NCBI GenBank assembly: GCA_023898765.1
Contig: CP060238.1
Coordinates: 372,001-436,000, forward strand
DNA: 64,000 bases
Reading direction: 5' to 3'
Origin: Rhodospirillales bacterium
Lineage (GTDB): Bacteria > Pseudomonadota > Alphaproteobacteria > Micavibrionales > Micavibrionaceae
Shown here: one piece after another, positions 43,819 through 53,073 of the stretch
Numbering within the stretch: the first letter of the stretch is position 1
Layout of the letters: each line of letters opens with the position of its first letter
The notes under the pieces: generated by a model
What the model was told of the DNA's origin: nothing
What the model saw: only the letters and a program-made list of their open reading frames with translations
Databases searched by the model: none
Position numbers and translations under genes: made by a program

Positions 43819-44343
43819 ATGGATACCTCCTTAACGGGCGTTGAACGAACATTCGACAAAAATGAAATCATCGTCAGCAAAACAAATCTGAAAGGTCATA
43901 TTACCTACGCCAACCGGGTCTTTTTACGGCTGGCAGGTTATGACGAAAAAACCGTTATCGGCGCACCGCACAGCCTGATTAGACATCCGGAAATGCCCCG
44001 CTGCATTTTCAAGCTTCTTTGGGACACGTTGGGAGAAGGCAAAGAAATTTTTGCCTACGTAAACAACCGCAGCGCGAACGGCGACAATTACTGGGTTTTG
44101 GCACACGTCACTCCCAGCTTTGACGCGAACGGCAGTGTCAGCGGATACCACTCCAACCGCCGGGTTCCGGATAGAAGAGTTCTGAACGATACGATTATCC
44201 CGCTCTATGACTCGCTGCTTGCGGAAGAAAACAAACATTCCAGCCGTAAAGACGGCATGAACGCCGCTGGCGAAATGCTCGGCACCATTTTAAAAGAGAA
44301 AGGACTGGCTTATGATGAATTTATCTTCTCTCAGCTTGGTTAA
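43819..44343 (+). CDS. PAS-domain protein (Aer-like sensor)
   Basis: The product is 174 residues of a single soluble PAS domain with Aer-type features: VSKTNLKGHITYANRVFLRLAGYD, then IGAPHSLIRHPEMPRCIFKLLWDTL, then the ANGDNYWVLAHVTPSFD segment. Aer PAS domains bind FAD and sense redox or oxygen. Here it is a free protein whose last 32 nt overlap the chemoreceptor gene. AAGGA precedes the ATG. Binding of FAD is inferred. Confidence 0.85.
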   Translation: MDTSLTGVERTFDKNEIIVSKTNLKGHITYANRVFLRLAGYDEKTVIGAPHSLIRHPEMPRCIFKLLWDTLGEGKEIFAYVNNRSANGDNYWVLAHVTPSFDANGSVSGYHSNRRVPDRRVLNDTIIPLYDSLLAEENKHSSRKDGMNAAGEMLGTILKEKGLAYDEFIFSQLG

Positions 44344-45631
44344 AATTTGCAGTGCCGCGACGATTTCCTTCGCAATCCTGACTGTTTTTATGATCTGGTT
44401 TTCGCCTTTTGAGGCCGCCGAGGAAATGTCCAGCGCCCTGTGCGCGGCAACAGGAATTCTTTCCATGTATTTCGTCGGGAAAGCAAACAAAGCCGTCAAG
44501 GATGCAACGGATATCTGCAGGAGACTCGAAAACGGGGATTTTGAAGCGCGGCTGATAAATATTTCCGAACAGGGTGATCTGGGTGAGCTGCTCTGGTCTA
44601 TCAATGAGATGACAGACCGGACGGACGCTTTTGTCCGGGAAGCCACAGCCTCCATGGACTATGTCAGCCGGAACCAGTATTTCCGCCGTATCCTGGAAAA
44701 CGGGATGCACGGGACTCTCCTGCATGGCGCCATCACGATGAACAAGGCCACAGAGGCCGTCGCCGAAAAAATGGGCGGGTTCACCCGCGTTGCCGAATCT
44801 TTTGAAAAATCCCTGTCCGATGTGACAACCGAGATTCAGCAGACTGTTTCCATGCTCGAAACCGCCTCCAAAAGCATGGAAGCGGCCGTGGGAACGACCA
44901 ATACGGAAGCCGACTCTGTTGTCGCCGTTTCGGACGACAACTCTGCCAGCGTTCAAACCATTTCTGCAGCGGCTGAAGAAATGTCCAGCGCGATTAAAGA
45001 AATCAGCCACCAGATGACGCAAACATCGGATATGGCAAAAACGGCTATTACCGAATCATCGCAGGCTGAAGAAAAAATCCAGCAGCTTGTCACAGCCGCA
45101 GAAAAGATTGACGCTGTCGTCTCGCTTATTCAGGACATTGCCGACCAGACCAATCTTCTGGCCTTGAACGCTACCATCGAATCCGCACGCGCCGGGGAAG
45201 CCGGAAAAGGTTTCGCTGTCGTTGCCAATGAAGTGAAAGGCCTGGCCGAACAAACGGCCAAAGCGACGCTGGATATTACCGAACAGGTCAAAACCATGCA
45301 GGTCATCAGCGAAGAGGCCGCAAGCGCCTTCACGCAGGTGCGGGACAAAATGGAAGCCATCGGACAGGCTGCCACCGGTGTCGCCGCCGCCGTGGAAGAG
45401 CAAACGGCCGCCGCGCAGGAAGTCGCCCGCGGCGCAGAACAGGCCTCCAGCGGAACCATGAATGTCGTGGAACGTATTCGGGGCATCAAGGACAGTGTCG
45501 GAAGCATCGACGAATCTTCCGATCAGGTTCAGCTCGTTACCGAAACGCTCACAACGCAATCCGCCCAGAAAATCAGCGGGCTGATTGACGAAATGGACCT
45601 GTTCATGACCGAACTGCGAAAAGTCGCCTAA
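44312..45631 (+). CDS. Methyl-accepting chemotaxis protein
   Basis: The product is 439 residues. Two hydrophobic segments (about 9-27 and 40-58) with almost no periplasmic domain between them are followed by a HAMP-like region and the cytoplasmic signalling domain. The hairpin tip reads DIADQTNLLALNATIESARAGEAGKGFAVVANEVKGLAEQ. No C-terminal CheR/CheB-docking pentapeptide is visible. The lack of a sensor domain and the 32-nt overlap with the PAS gene suggest the two form a split Aer-type receptor. Confidence 0.9.
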   Translation: MMNLSSLSLVKICSAATISFAILTVFMIWFSPFEAAEEMSSALCAATGILSMYFVGKANKAVKDATDICRRLENGDFEARLINISEQGDLGELLWSINEMTDRTDAFVREATASMDYVSRNQYFRRILENGMHGTLLHGAITMNKATEAVAEKMGGFTRVAESFEKSLSDVTTEIQQTVSMLETASKSMEAAVGTTNTEADSVVAVSDDNSASVQTISAAAEEMSSAIKEISHQMTQTSDMAKTAITESSQAEEKIQQLVTAAEKIDAVVSLIQDIADQTNLLALNATIESARAGEAGKGFAVVANEVKGLAEQTAKATLDITEQVKTMQVISEEAASAFTQVRDKMEAIGQAATGVAAAVEEQTAAAQEVARGAEQASSGTMNVVERIRGIKDSVGSIDESSDQVQLVTETLTTQSAQKISGLIDEMDLFMTELRKVA

Positions 45632-45650
45632 AAGAAAAAATATGAAAGCA

Positions 45651-45690
45651 AGCTGCCGCGCCCCGTTTCAAAGGGAGCGGCGGCTTTTTT
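45651..45690 (+). terminator. Rho-independent terminator after the chemoreceptor gene
   Basis: AGCTGCCGC-CCCC pairs with GGG-CGGCGGCT with small mismatches over an 8-nt loop and is followed by TTTTTT. It lies about 20 bp after the stop. The GNAT gene ends at its edge, and the same hairpin could partly terminate that transcript. Confidence 0.75.
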
Positions 45691-46253
45691 CAGGAAAAAT
45701 AATCCGGATTGATGAGTTTGTAATAGTACCGGCTTTTAACGGTTTCTCCATTCACGCGCACGGAATAAGGGTGCAAACCGAACTCTTTATAGCCCATGCT
45801 TTCATACAGCCTGATTGCCGCGTCCATCGTCTCGCGCACATCCAGATTGACAACGGCATACCCCGCCTCACAGGCGCTGTGTTCAACCGTTTCCAAAAGC
45901 ATTTTGGCCAGACCGTATCCCCGCGCCCAGGGCGCTATGAAATTTGTGGTCATATGAACGACGTGACTCTGCGCCTCGTTGTTTTTCGGCGGCAGGATTA
46001 ATTGCGCCGTACCACATATTGTATTGTCCAGCCGCGCGACAAAAAGCCAGCGCGTCGGCGCCGCGATGACGCCCTGCCAATACCGCTCCAGAATATCCCT
46101 GGCCGGAAGCTCTACCCATCCAAACCCGCCGCCGCCTTCAATGGCAGCATCCGTCGCGTCGCAAAGATCGTTAAGATCGTTTTGTGAAAGAGGCTCAAGA
46201 ACCCGCTGCACTGTAATCTTCGGTTCCTGCTTGACCTGTGTTGAATCGCTCAT
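45690..46253 (-). CDS. GNAT-family N-acetyltransferase
   Basis: The product is 187 residues. The acetyl-CoA pyrophosphate loop is in ARGYGLAKMLLETVE, followed by NLDVRETMDAAIRLYESMGYKEFG, a typical motif A/B. The substrate is unknown. It runs opposite to the chemoreceptor and ends at its terminator. It lies 40 bp downstream of hisH on the same strand and may share its transcript. Confidence 0.85.
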   Translation of the reverse strand: MSDSTQVKQEPKITVQRVLEPLSQNDLNDLCDATDAAIEGGGGFGWVELPARDILERYWQGVIAAPTRWLFVARLDNTICGTAQLILPPKNNEAQSHVVHMTTNFIAPWARGYGLAKMLLETVEHSACEAGYAVVNLDVRETMDAAIRLYESMGYKEFGLHPYSVRVNGETVKSRYYYKLINPDYFS

Positions 46254-46293
46254 GACACCTCCCCGTATGTGTTCGGATTTTCTAAATTTTAAG

Positions 46294-46968
46294 TTACGGC
46301 GCCCAGCTTAAAAAATCCGAAATTAATTTTAAGCCGGCCTCCTGACTTTTTTCAGGATGAAACTGCACACCTATCATATTATCGCGCCCCACCACGGCGC
46401 TTACTTTTTCACCATATTGTGCGTATGCAAGCATGTGCCGGACCTCTTTACATTCAAACATGAAAGAATGAACAAAGTAAAAATGGATCGGCGTTTTACC
46501 GGAACTTTTTGTGACGCCCTGCAGCACGGGATGGGCGGCCCCTTCTTTTGTGCAGTGCACGTCATTCCATCCCATATGCGGAATTTTTAAAGAAGGATCC
46601 GAAGAGCGGATCGGGACAACCTCACCCGGAATCCAGCCAAGCCCCGCATGCATTCCATGTTCCAGTCCCCTCGTCGCCATAAGCTGCATCCCCACGCAGA
46701 TACCCAGAAAAGGCACGCCGCGCTGCAAAACACGCTCCTCCAGCGCCTCAAGCATGCCATCCAGCGCGGCAAGACCGTTCATGCAATCGGCAAAGGCGCC
46801 TTGCCCGGGCAAAACAATCCGGTCGGCCCGGGCGACGTCTTCGGCCTCACGGGTCACCATAACCCTGGCCGGCAATTTCTCATCGGCGACCACCCATTCA
46901 AAAGCCTTGGCCGCAGAGCGTAAATTGCCGCTGCCATAATCTAAAACCGCGATTGTCTGATCTGTCAT
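46294..46968 (-). CDS. hisH: Imidazole glycerol phosphate synthase glutaminase subunit HisH
   Basis: The product is 224 residues of a class I glutaminase. The nucleophile lies in PFLGICVGMQLMAT. The catalytic His and Glu are in GVQFHPEKSQEAG. The N-terminus VLDYGSGNLRSAAKAFEW is HisH-specific. It supplies ammonia to HisF, which is 3 kb away on the other strand rather than adjacent. It diverges from hisD. Confidence 0.95.
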   Translation of the reverse strand: MTDQTIAVLDYGSGNLRSAAKAFEWVVADEKLPARVMVTREAEDVARADRIVLPGQGAFADCMNGLAALDGMLEALEERVLQRGVPFLGICVGMQLMATRGLEHGMHAGLGWIPGEVVPIRSSDPSLKIPHMGWNDVHCTKEGAAHPVLQGVTKSSGKTPIHFYFVHSFMFECKEVRHMLAYAQYGEKVSAVVGRDNMIGVQFHPEKSQEAGLKLISDFLSWAP

Positions 46969-47030
46969 CTGTCTTGCGCTTCCTTTTAAGACATGCTTTA
47001 TCTAGCGCAGTTTTTGGAGGATTTCCAGAC

Positions 47031-48335
47031 ATGAAAATCGGCTTTTACAAATGGAGCGAGACAGACAACGCAACAAAAGCGCGCATTCTGCAGCGCTCCG
47101 GCGCCAATATTGACGCCCTCACAGACCAAATCCGCCCGATCATTGAAAACGTGCGTCAAAACGGAGAATCGGCGCTCATCCAGTATGCAAAACAATTCGA
47201 TCACGCGGATCTGTCTTGCCTGAAAGTAAGCGAAGACGAACTTAAAACGGCGCGGGCAACGCTTGATCCCGACCTCAAGGCCGCGATCGACCACTGCGCG
47301 GGCAACGTCCGGCGCTTTCATGAAGAGCAAATGCGCCGCGTAGAGCGTGAATGGTTCTTTGAAGTCGAACCGGGCGTTCTGGCGGGGGAAAAAGTGACCC
47401 CCATTTCTTCTGTCGGGCTGTACGTGCCCGGAGGAAAGAACCAGTACCCTTCCGCCGTTTACATGCTGGGCATTCCAGCCGTTCTGGCAGGGGTGGAACA
47501 CATCGTCATGACCACCCCGCCGCGCCCCGACGGAACCGTTGGGAACGCGCTCCTTTACGCCGCCCAAATTTCGGGCATTCGGGACGTGTATAAGGTCGGC
47601 GGCGCACAGGCTATTGCCGCGCTGGCCTACGGCACGGAAAACATTCCGGCCGTTAAAAAAGTGCTGGGGCCGGGCAGCCCGTACGTGGCCGCCGCCAAAC
47701 AGCTTCTTTCCGGCGAAATCGACCCCGGCATGCCGGCAGGACCTTCCGAATCCATTATCCTGTGCGATGAGAGCGCAGATCCACACAATACGGTGCTGGA
47801 TATTCTGAATGAAGCGGAACATGGACCCGATTCTGCCGCTCTTTTGGTCACACATGACGAAAAACTCGCAAATTATGCGTTAAATCACCTGCCGGAGGCC
47901 ATTTTATGCCTTCCGGAGCCCCAAAAAGGGTGGATTAAGACCAATATGGAAGCTTATAGCGGCATTATCCTGACCAAAAGCCTCGAAGAATCGATTAATT
48001 TTGCCAATATCTATGCCACCGAACATCTTTTGCTTAAAGTCAAGGCACCGGAAACCGTTCTCCCGCAGCTTAAAAATGCCGGGGAAATTCTGATCGGGGA
48101 AAATACCCCCTCGTCTCTCGGAAATTATGGAATCGGCGTGAATCACGTCCTGCCCACGAACGGAAAAGCGCACAGTTACAGCTGTACGTCTGTCTGGGAC
48201 TTCCTGAAACGTACATCTCTGGCGCGCGTCAGCAAGGAAGGGCTTGAAACGCTTGCAGGCCCCGTCACCGCCCTCACGGATTATGAAGGCTTCCCCGCAC
48301 ATGGGGAAGCCGTTAGAAGCCGGAAAAAATTATAA
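47031..48335 (+). CDS. hisD: Histidinol dehydrogenase
   Basis: The product is 434 residues from the ATG at 47031; the upstream open codons overlap hisH. Family motifs include GLYVPGGKNQYPSAVYMLGIPA, VGGAQAIAALAYGTE, KVLGPGSPYVAAAKQLL, the zinc and catalytic segment NEAEHGPDSAALLVT, and NYGIGVNHVLPTNGKAHSYS. It oxidises histidinol to histidine in two NAD-dependent steps, the last step of the pathway. Its 3' end overlaps convergent hisB by 6 nt. Confidence 0.96.
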   Translation: MKIGFYKWSETDNATKARILQRSGANIDALTDQIRPIIENVRQNGESALIQYAKQFDHADLSCLKVSEDELKTARATLDPDLKAAIDHCAGNVRRFHEEQMRRVEREWFFEVEPGVLAGEKVTPISSVGLYVPGGKNQYPSAVYMLGIPAVLAGVEHIVMTTPPRPDGTVGNALLYAAQISGIRDVYKVGGAQAIAALAYGTENIPAVKKVLGPGSPYVAAAKQLLSGEIDPGMPAGPSESIILCDESADPHNTVLDILNEAEHGPDSAALLVTHDEKLANYALNHLPEAILCLPEPQKGWIKTNMEAYSGIILTKSLEESINFANIYATEHLLLKVKAPETVLPQLKNAGEILIGENTPSSLGNYGIGVNHVLPTNGKAHSYSCTSVWDFLKRTSLARVSKEGLETLAGPVTALTDYEGFPAHGEAVRSRKKL

Positions 48336-48926
48336 AACGCCCTTGGTGCTGGGCAAAAGACCTTTGGCGCGCGGATCATGCGCCACAGCCATACGCAGCG
48401 CCTTGGCGAAGGCTTTAAAGACGCTTTCAATCATATGGTGGTTATTCTCGCCATATAAATTCTCACAATGCAGGGTCATGCCAGCCGCCTGCGCCAGAGA
48501 ATGGAAGAAATGGCCGAAAAGCTCCGTTTCCATCGTCTCCCCGAGCCGGTCCAGCGTAAACTCAACCTGCCAGACGGAAAAAGGCCGGCCCGATAAATCC
48601 AGCGCCACACGGCTGAGCGCCTCGTCCATCGGCACATAGGCGTGCCCGAAACGGAAAATGCCGCTTTTATCGCCCAGCGCCTCGTGAATGGCTTCGCCCA
48701 GCGCCAGAGCGCTGTCTTCCACCGTATGATGGGCGTCAACTTCCAGATCACCCTTGCAATGCAGCTTCAGGTCAAAAAGCCCGTGCCGGGCAATTTGTTC
48801 GAGCATATGGTCAAAAAAAGGAAGCCCCGTGGAAATATCGGCCTGCCCGGTTCCGTCCAGATTGATGGAAACGGACAGATCCGTTTCCTTTGTCTTCCGC
48901 GCCTTGACAGCCGTGCGATCACTCAT
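48330..48926 (-). CDS. hisB: Imidazoleglycerol-phosphate dehydratase
   Basis: The product is 198 residues, monofunctional (no HisB-N phosphatase domain). The DHHTVEDSALALGEA and related histidine clusters (GLPFFDHMLEQIARHG, LHCKGDLEVDAHHTVED) bind the Mn2+ pair. HFFHSLAQAAGMTLHCENLYGENNHHMIESVFKA completes the second cluster. It dehydrates IGP to imidazole acetol phosphate. Confidence 0.95.
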   Translation of the reverse strand: MSDRTAVKARKTKETDLSVSINLDGTGQADISTGLPFFDHMLEQIARHGLFDLKLHCKGDLEVDAHHTVEDSALALGEAIHEALGDKSGIFRFGHAYVPMDEALSRVALDLSGRPFSVWQVEFTLDRLGETMETELFGHFFHSLAQAAGMTLHCENLYGENNHHMIESVFKAFAKALRMAVAHDPRAKGLLPSTKGVL

Positions 48927-49018
48927 CTTTTTTTCCTCTTATTGGCGACACGCTTAACAAAAAACATATTTTGGTGTATTTTTAAACAGATTTTATCCTA
49001 ACCCGGAGCATGGTTCCC

Positions 49019-50380
49019 ATGCGATTTTTCCTTTTCCTTGCTTTTGTCTCTGCCTTGTCTGCCGCCGCCTGCCAACGTGTAAGCGTTGCAAAACATCCGC
49101 TACAGCCGTATCCGGATATCCCGGAAAATGTACAGCCGGCCCCCATCGGTTTTAACAAGTTGCGCTTTCACATTCCGACCGGCAGCCATATCGCTTCCAC
49201 CGGCCCGAAGGGTCCCCTTGGGATTTTCCTCTGCGGCACGCCTTATGACACCATGCAGAAGGGAATCATCGGTCGCTATTTTGTCGATGACAACCTGAAG
49301 GAGATTTTTGGCGATACGCTTGAAGCCCAGGGATATGACGTGACGGGCGATCCAGGGCTTTTGTTCGATGAAGACGCAGACAGGCAGCGCACCGTTTATT
49401 CCATCGGCGCGCGCGTGACGGATATGCGGATGGATTTGTGTGACCGAAAATCCTTCCTGACGGGCGCCGACCGCGGCTATACCGGAGAAGGGGAGCTTGA
49501 AATCGAATGGAGCGTTTTCGACCTTCTTCACCGCCGAAGCGTCTATAAAAACACAACGCACGGCTACGCACAATTATCCGTTGCCAACCATGAGGGCATG
49601 CAGCTTATTATTGACGATGCCTTTGCAGCGGCCGTTCATAACCTGGGTGCCGATCCGGAATTCCGGGCGCTTGTCCTTTACGGCGACCTGCCGGACAAAG
49701 AGCCAAATGCGGATAAAGACCCCGGCGAAGAGCCCACCGGACTTTTCGATCCGCAGGAAACCGTTACCCTTCGCAATCCGCCGCTTTTCAAAAAACCTGC
49801 CGCAGGACGCCTTGAAAACCTGCTGAAAACAGCCGTTCAGATTGAAGCCGGCGGAACGATGGGCTCCGGTTTCTTTATCACCGATAAAGGGCATATCCTG
49901 ACCAATGCCCATGTGGTGGGAAATGCCTTTCGCGTGCGCATTGTGTCTTCCGGCAAAAAAGAAAAGATGATTGCAGAGGTGTTGCGCACGGACCGGTTAC
50001 GCGACGTGGCCCTGCTGCGCCTGGAAAAAGTGCCGGAGCATTTAAATATTACAACGCTGCCGATCCGCATGGAAAACCCTAAAGTGGGTGAAGATATTTA
50101 TGCCATCGGCTCCCCCCAGTACCGCCAGCTGCAGGACACCGTGACCAAAGGTATTGTCAGCTCTTTACGTTACGACCGGCGCGAACACCAGCCTTACATT
50201 CAGGGAGATGTGACCATTCACGGCGGAAATTCCGGCGGACCACTTCTGGACGCAAACGGCAATATTATCGGCATAAGCGTTTCAGGGTACATAGACCGTG
50301 AGGGCAAAGACCTCTCCGGCCTGAACAACTTCATCCCGATCGGCCAGGCACTTGAAAAACTGGGCATTACGCTGGATTAA
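49019..50380 (+). CDS. Trypsin-like (S1C) serine protease, probable lipoprotein
   Basis: The product is 453 residues. The ATG at 49019 fits the GGAG at 49005; an ATG at 49010 is too close to it. The N-terminus MRFFLFLAFVSALSAAAC ends in a lipobox-like AAAC (Cys about residue 18). Residues 19-260 are an unrecognised extracytoplasmic domain. The protease domain (about 265-450) has the His in TNAHVVGN, the Asp in RDVALLRL and the Ser in GGNSGGPL. No PDZ domain follows. It may process envelope proteins. Confidence 0.85.
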   Translation: MRFFLFLAFVSALSAAACQRVSVAKHPLQPYPDIPENVQPAPIGFNKLRFHIPTGSHIASTGPKGPLGIFLCGTPYDTMQKGIIGRYFVDDNLKEIFGDTLEAQGYDVTGDPGLLFDEDADRQRTVYSIGARVTDMRMDLCDRKSFLTGADRGYTGEGELEIEWSVFDLLHRRSVYKNTTHGYAQLSVANHEGMQLIIDDAFAAAVHNLGADPEFRALVLYGDLPDKEPNADKDPGEEPTGLFDPQETVTLRNPPLFKKPAAGRLENLLKTAVQIEAGGTMGSGFFITDKGHILTNAHVVGNAFRVRIVSSGKKEKMIAEVLRTDRLRDVALLRLEKVPEHLNITTLPIRMENPKVGEDIYAIGSPQYRQLQDTVTKGIVSSLRYDRREHQPYIQGDVTIHGGNSGGPLLDANGNIIGISVSGYIDREGKDLSGLNNFIPIGQALEKLGITLD

Positions 50381-50414
50381 ACCGCGGCAGAAAAACCGGG
50401 GAAATCCGGCAGGC

Positions 50415-51068
50415 CTATTTCAGGGCTGCATCCCTGTAAGTCCCGTCATCAGACAAAAATTGAAGAGTCCCGTCATCCAAAGAAAAATACCACCCGTGTA
50501 ACTTGATCGTTCCGTTATCGATCCTTTCCCTGATCCACGGAAAGGTCTTCAGGTTTTCGAGAGACGTTATAATCCCTTCCTTTTCACAAGCGGTATGCGG
50601 ATCTTCGCCGCTATGCCCGCATGTATGAAGGGCGCGCGCTTTCGCCTCTTTGGCAATATCGACCCAGCTTGAAATAAAGCTAAACTCTTTTTCTTCTTCA
50701 CATTCCTCACAGGTATCTCCACGGTCGAGAAGCGCGCGGATACCGGCGCAGCCGCTATGCCCCAGCACCACAATATGCCTGACCTGCAAATTTTTCACCG
50801 CAAATTCCAGCGCGGCGGACGTGCCGTGATAACTGTCCGCAACAGGCTGGTAGGGAGGCACAAGATTGGCAACATTGCGCACCACAAAAATATCGCCGGG
50901 GCGCGCATCCGTCAGGATGGAAGGATCGACCCGCGCGTCGCTACAGCTGATAATGAGCGTCCTTGGCTCCTGTTTCACTGCGAGGTGCTCGTAGAGCCTT
51001 TCTTCGCCGCAAAAATGCTTCGCGTGAAACCTTTTAAACCCCTCCAATAACGCCTTTACCTCAGCCAT
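50415..51068 (-). CDS. Beta-class carbonic anhydrase
   Basis: The product is 217 residues from the ATG at 51068; a start at 51080 would add four residues. Zinc ligands are Cys in ISCSDARVDPS (with the Asp/Arg dyad) and His/Cys in VVLGHSGCAGIRA. The C-terminus WYFSLDDGTLQFL is typical of the family. It interconverts CO2 and bicarbonate and can feed biotin-dependent carboxylases such as AccC in this window. It converges on the S1C protease gene with a 34-bp gap. Confidence 0.92.
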   Translation of the reverse strand: MAEVKALLEGFKRFHAKHFCGEERLYEHLAVKQEPRTLIISCSDARVDPSILTDARPGDIFVVRNVANLVPPYQPVADSYHGTSAALEFAVKNLQVRHIVVLGHSGCAGIRALLDRGDTCEECEEEKEFSFISSWVDIAKEAKARALHTCGHSGEDPHTACEKEGIITSLENLKTFPWIRERIDNGTIKLHGWYFSLDDGTLQFLSDDGTYRDAALK

Positions 51069-51186
51069 ACGGGCAATCATACGGGAGCTTTCAGGCTTTG
51101 TTGAGTAAAAACTTTAAAAACCGTCCCCTGAAAATCCGAAGCGGAATACTTGACGAACTGTGCATAAATGGTGCATGTGATAGCCC

Positions 51187-51708
51187 ATGACAACGATACT
51201 TGCAGTGCGAAAAGACGATTCCATCGTCGTGGCCGGAGACGGACAGGTTTCCATGGGACCTACCGTGATGAAATCCAACGCCAAAAAAGTCCGGCGGCTG
51301 GGAAAAGACGGGAAAATCATTGCAGGATTTGCCGGTTCCACCGCCGATGCCTTCACGTTGTTCGAACGGCTGGAAGCTAAACTGGAAGCTCATCCGGGAC
51401 AGCTCACCCGCGCCTGCGTCGAACTGGCCAAGGACTGGCGCACCGATAAATATCTGCGAAAACTGGAAGCCCTGATGGCTGTGTGCGACAAGGACACCTC
51501 TCTTATTCTCTCCGGCACGGGAGATGTCGTGGAACCGGAAGACGGGATTATCGGCATTGGCTCCGGCGGAAACTTCGCCCTCTCTGCCGCGCGCGCGCTG
51601 ATAGATCAAACAGACCTCAGCGCGGAAGACATTGCCCGCAAATCCCTTGAAATTGCAGCGGATATCTGTGTCTACACCAACAAAAACATTATCGTCGAAA
51701 AGCTTTAG
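51187..51708 (+). CDS. hslV: ATP-dependent protease HslV subunit
   Basis: The product is 173 residues from the ATG at 51187, directly before TTILAVRKDD. After Met removal the catalytic N-terminal Thr is exposed, as in E. coli HslV. An in-frame TAG 6 bp upstream confirms the start. Other signatures are VVAGDGQVSMGPTVMK, KVRRLGKDGKIIAGFAGSTADAF and IGSGGNFALSAARAL. It forms the HslUV protease with HslU, encoded 10 bp downstream. Confidence 0.96.
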   Translation: MTTILAVRKDDSIVVAGDGQVSMGPTVMKSNAKKVRRLGKDGKIIAGFAGSTADAFTLFERLEAKLEAHPGQLTRACVELAKDWRTDKYLRKLEALMAVCDKDTSLILSGTGDVVEPEDGIIGIGSGGNFALSAARALIDQTDLSAEDIARKSLEIAADICVYTNKNIIVEKL

Positions 51709-51717
51709 AAAGCACGC

Positions 51718-53073
51718 ATGACAAAAGAACCCGACCAGAAGCCTCCTGAGAAAAATACGGGTGTTTCCACTTTTTCTCCCCGTGAAATTGTTTCGGAGCT
51801 GGACCGCTATATTATCGGCCAGCATGACGCCAAGCGGGCCGTTGCCATCGCCTTGCGGAACAGGTGGCGGCGCATGCAGCTTTCTCCCGATTTACAAGAA
51901 GAGGTGTATCCAAAAAATATTTTGATGATCGGGCCGACCGGCGTCGGAAAAACGGAAATCGCGCGAAGGCTGGCCAAACTGGCCCAGGCCCCCTTCGTCA
52001 AAGTTGAAGCGACAAAATTTACCGAGGTCGGCTATGTCGGCAAGGATGTCGAATCCATCATTCGCGATCTGGTTGAAATCGCCATCCATATGGTCCGCGA
52101 AAAAATGCGTAAAAGCGTAAAGGCGCAGGCCGAAGTCTATGCCGAGGACCGGGTGCTGGACGCCCTTGTCGGCGCCGAGGCCGGGGAAGCCACGCGAAGC
52201 TCTTTCCGCACCAAGCTCCGGGCGGGCGATTTCAACGACAAGGAAATCGAACTGGAACTGCAGGATAACAGCAACCCGCTTTCCAACATGCTGGATATCC
52301 CGGGCATGCCGGGCGCGTCCATGAGCATGGTCAATCTGGGCGATATGTTCGGCAAAGGATTTGGCGGAAGAACAAAACGGAAAAAAATGACCGTGGCCGC
52401 ATCCTACGATATTTTGATGGCCGAAGAAGCGGACAAGCTTCTGGATGAAGACAAAGTGATCTCGGAAGCACTGGATCTTGTGCAGCAAAACGGCATCGTT
52501 TTTCTGGACGAAGTGGACAAGATCGCAGCCCGTCAGGATGCCCGCGGCGGAGATGTCTCCCGCGAAGGCGTGCAACGCGACCTGCTGCCGCTTATTGAAG
52601 GCACGACCGTCTCCACAAAATACGGCGCAATCAAAACGGACCATATTTTGTTTATTGCCAGCGGCGCGTTTCATTATGCCAAGCCTTCCGACCTGTTACC
52701 CGAACTTCAGGGACGGCTGCCCATTCGGGTGGAACTGCGGGCCCTGACCGAAGAAGACTTCAAACGCATCCTGACTGAAACCGACGCGTGCCTGATTACG
52801 CAATATAAGGCATTGATCGGCACCGAGAACATGACCCTGAATTTCTCTGAGGAAGCCATTGACGCGATCGCAAAAATCGCCTTTCAGGTCAACGAAACCG
52901 TCGAAAATATCGGCGCGCGGCGCCTGCTCACCGTCATGGAAAAATTGCTCGATGACATTTCCTTTACGGCATCCGACCGCAGTGGGGAGACATTTGAAAT
53001 CACCGCCGATTACGTCCGTGAAAATGTCTCTGAACTGGCCGGAGACGCGGATTTGAGCAAATTTATTCTTTAG
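51718..53073 (+). CDS. hslU: ATP-dependent protease ATPase HslU
   Basis: The product is 451 residues of an AAA+ unfoldase. Walker A is IGPTGVGKTEIARR, Walker B is GIVFLDEVDKIA, and the sensor region includes GAFHYAKPSDLLPELQGRLPIRVEL. The substrate-engaging pore loop appears in EVGYVGKDVESI. The I-domain insert lies between about residues 110 and 240. It powers HslV. Its stop interlocks with the convergent 53070 gene stop in TTAG. Confidence 0.96.
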   Translation: MTKEPDQKPPEKNTGVSTFSPREIVSELDRYIIGQHDAKRAVAIALRNRWRRMQLSPDLQEEVYPKNILMIGPTGVGKTEIARRLAKLAQAPFVKVEATKFTEVGYVGKDVESIIRDLVEIAIHMVREKMRKSVKAQAEVYAEDRVLDALVGAEAGEATRSSFRTKLRAGDFNDKEIELELQDNSNPLSNMLDIPGMPGASMSMVNLGDMFGKGFGGRTKRKKMTVAASYDILMAEEADKLLDEDKVISEALDLVQQNGIVFLDEVDKIAARQDARGGDVSREGVQRDLLPLIEGTTVSTKYGAIKTDHILFIASGAFHYAKPSDLLPELQGRLPIRVELRALTEEDFKRILTETDACLITQYKALIGTENMTLNFSEEAIDAIAKIAFQVNETVENIGARRLLTVMEKLLDDISFTASDRSGETFEITADYVRENVSELAGDADLSKFIL

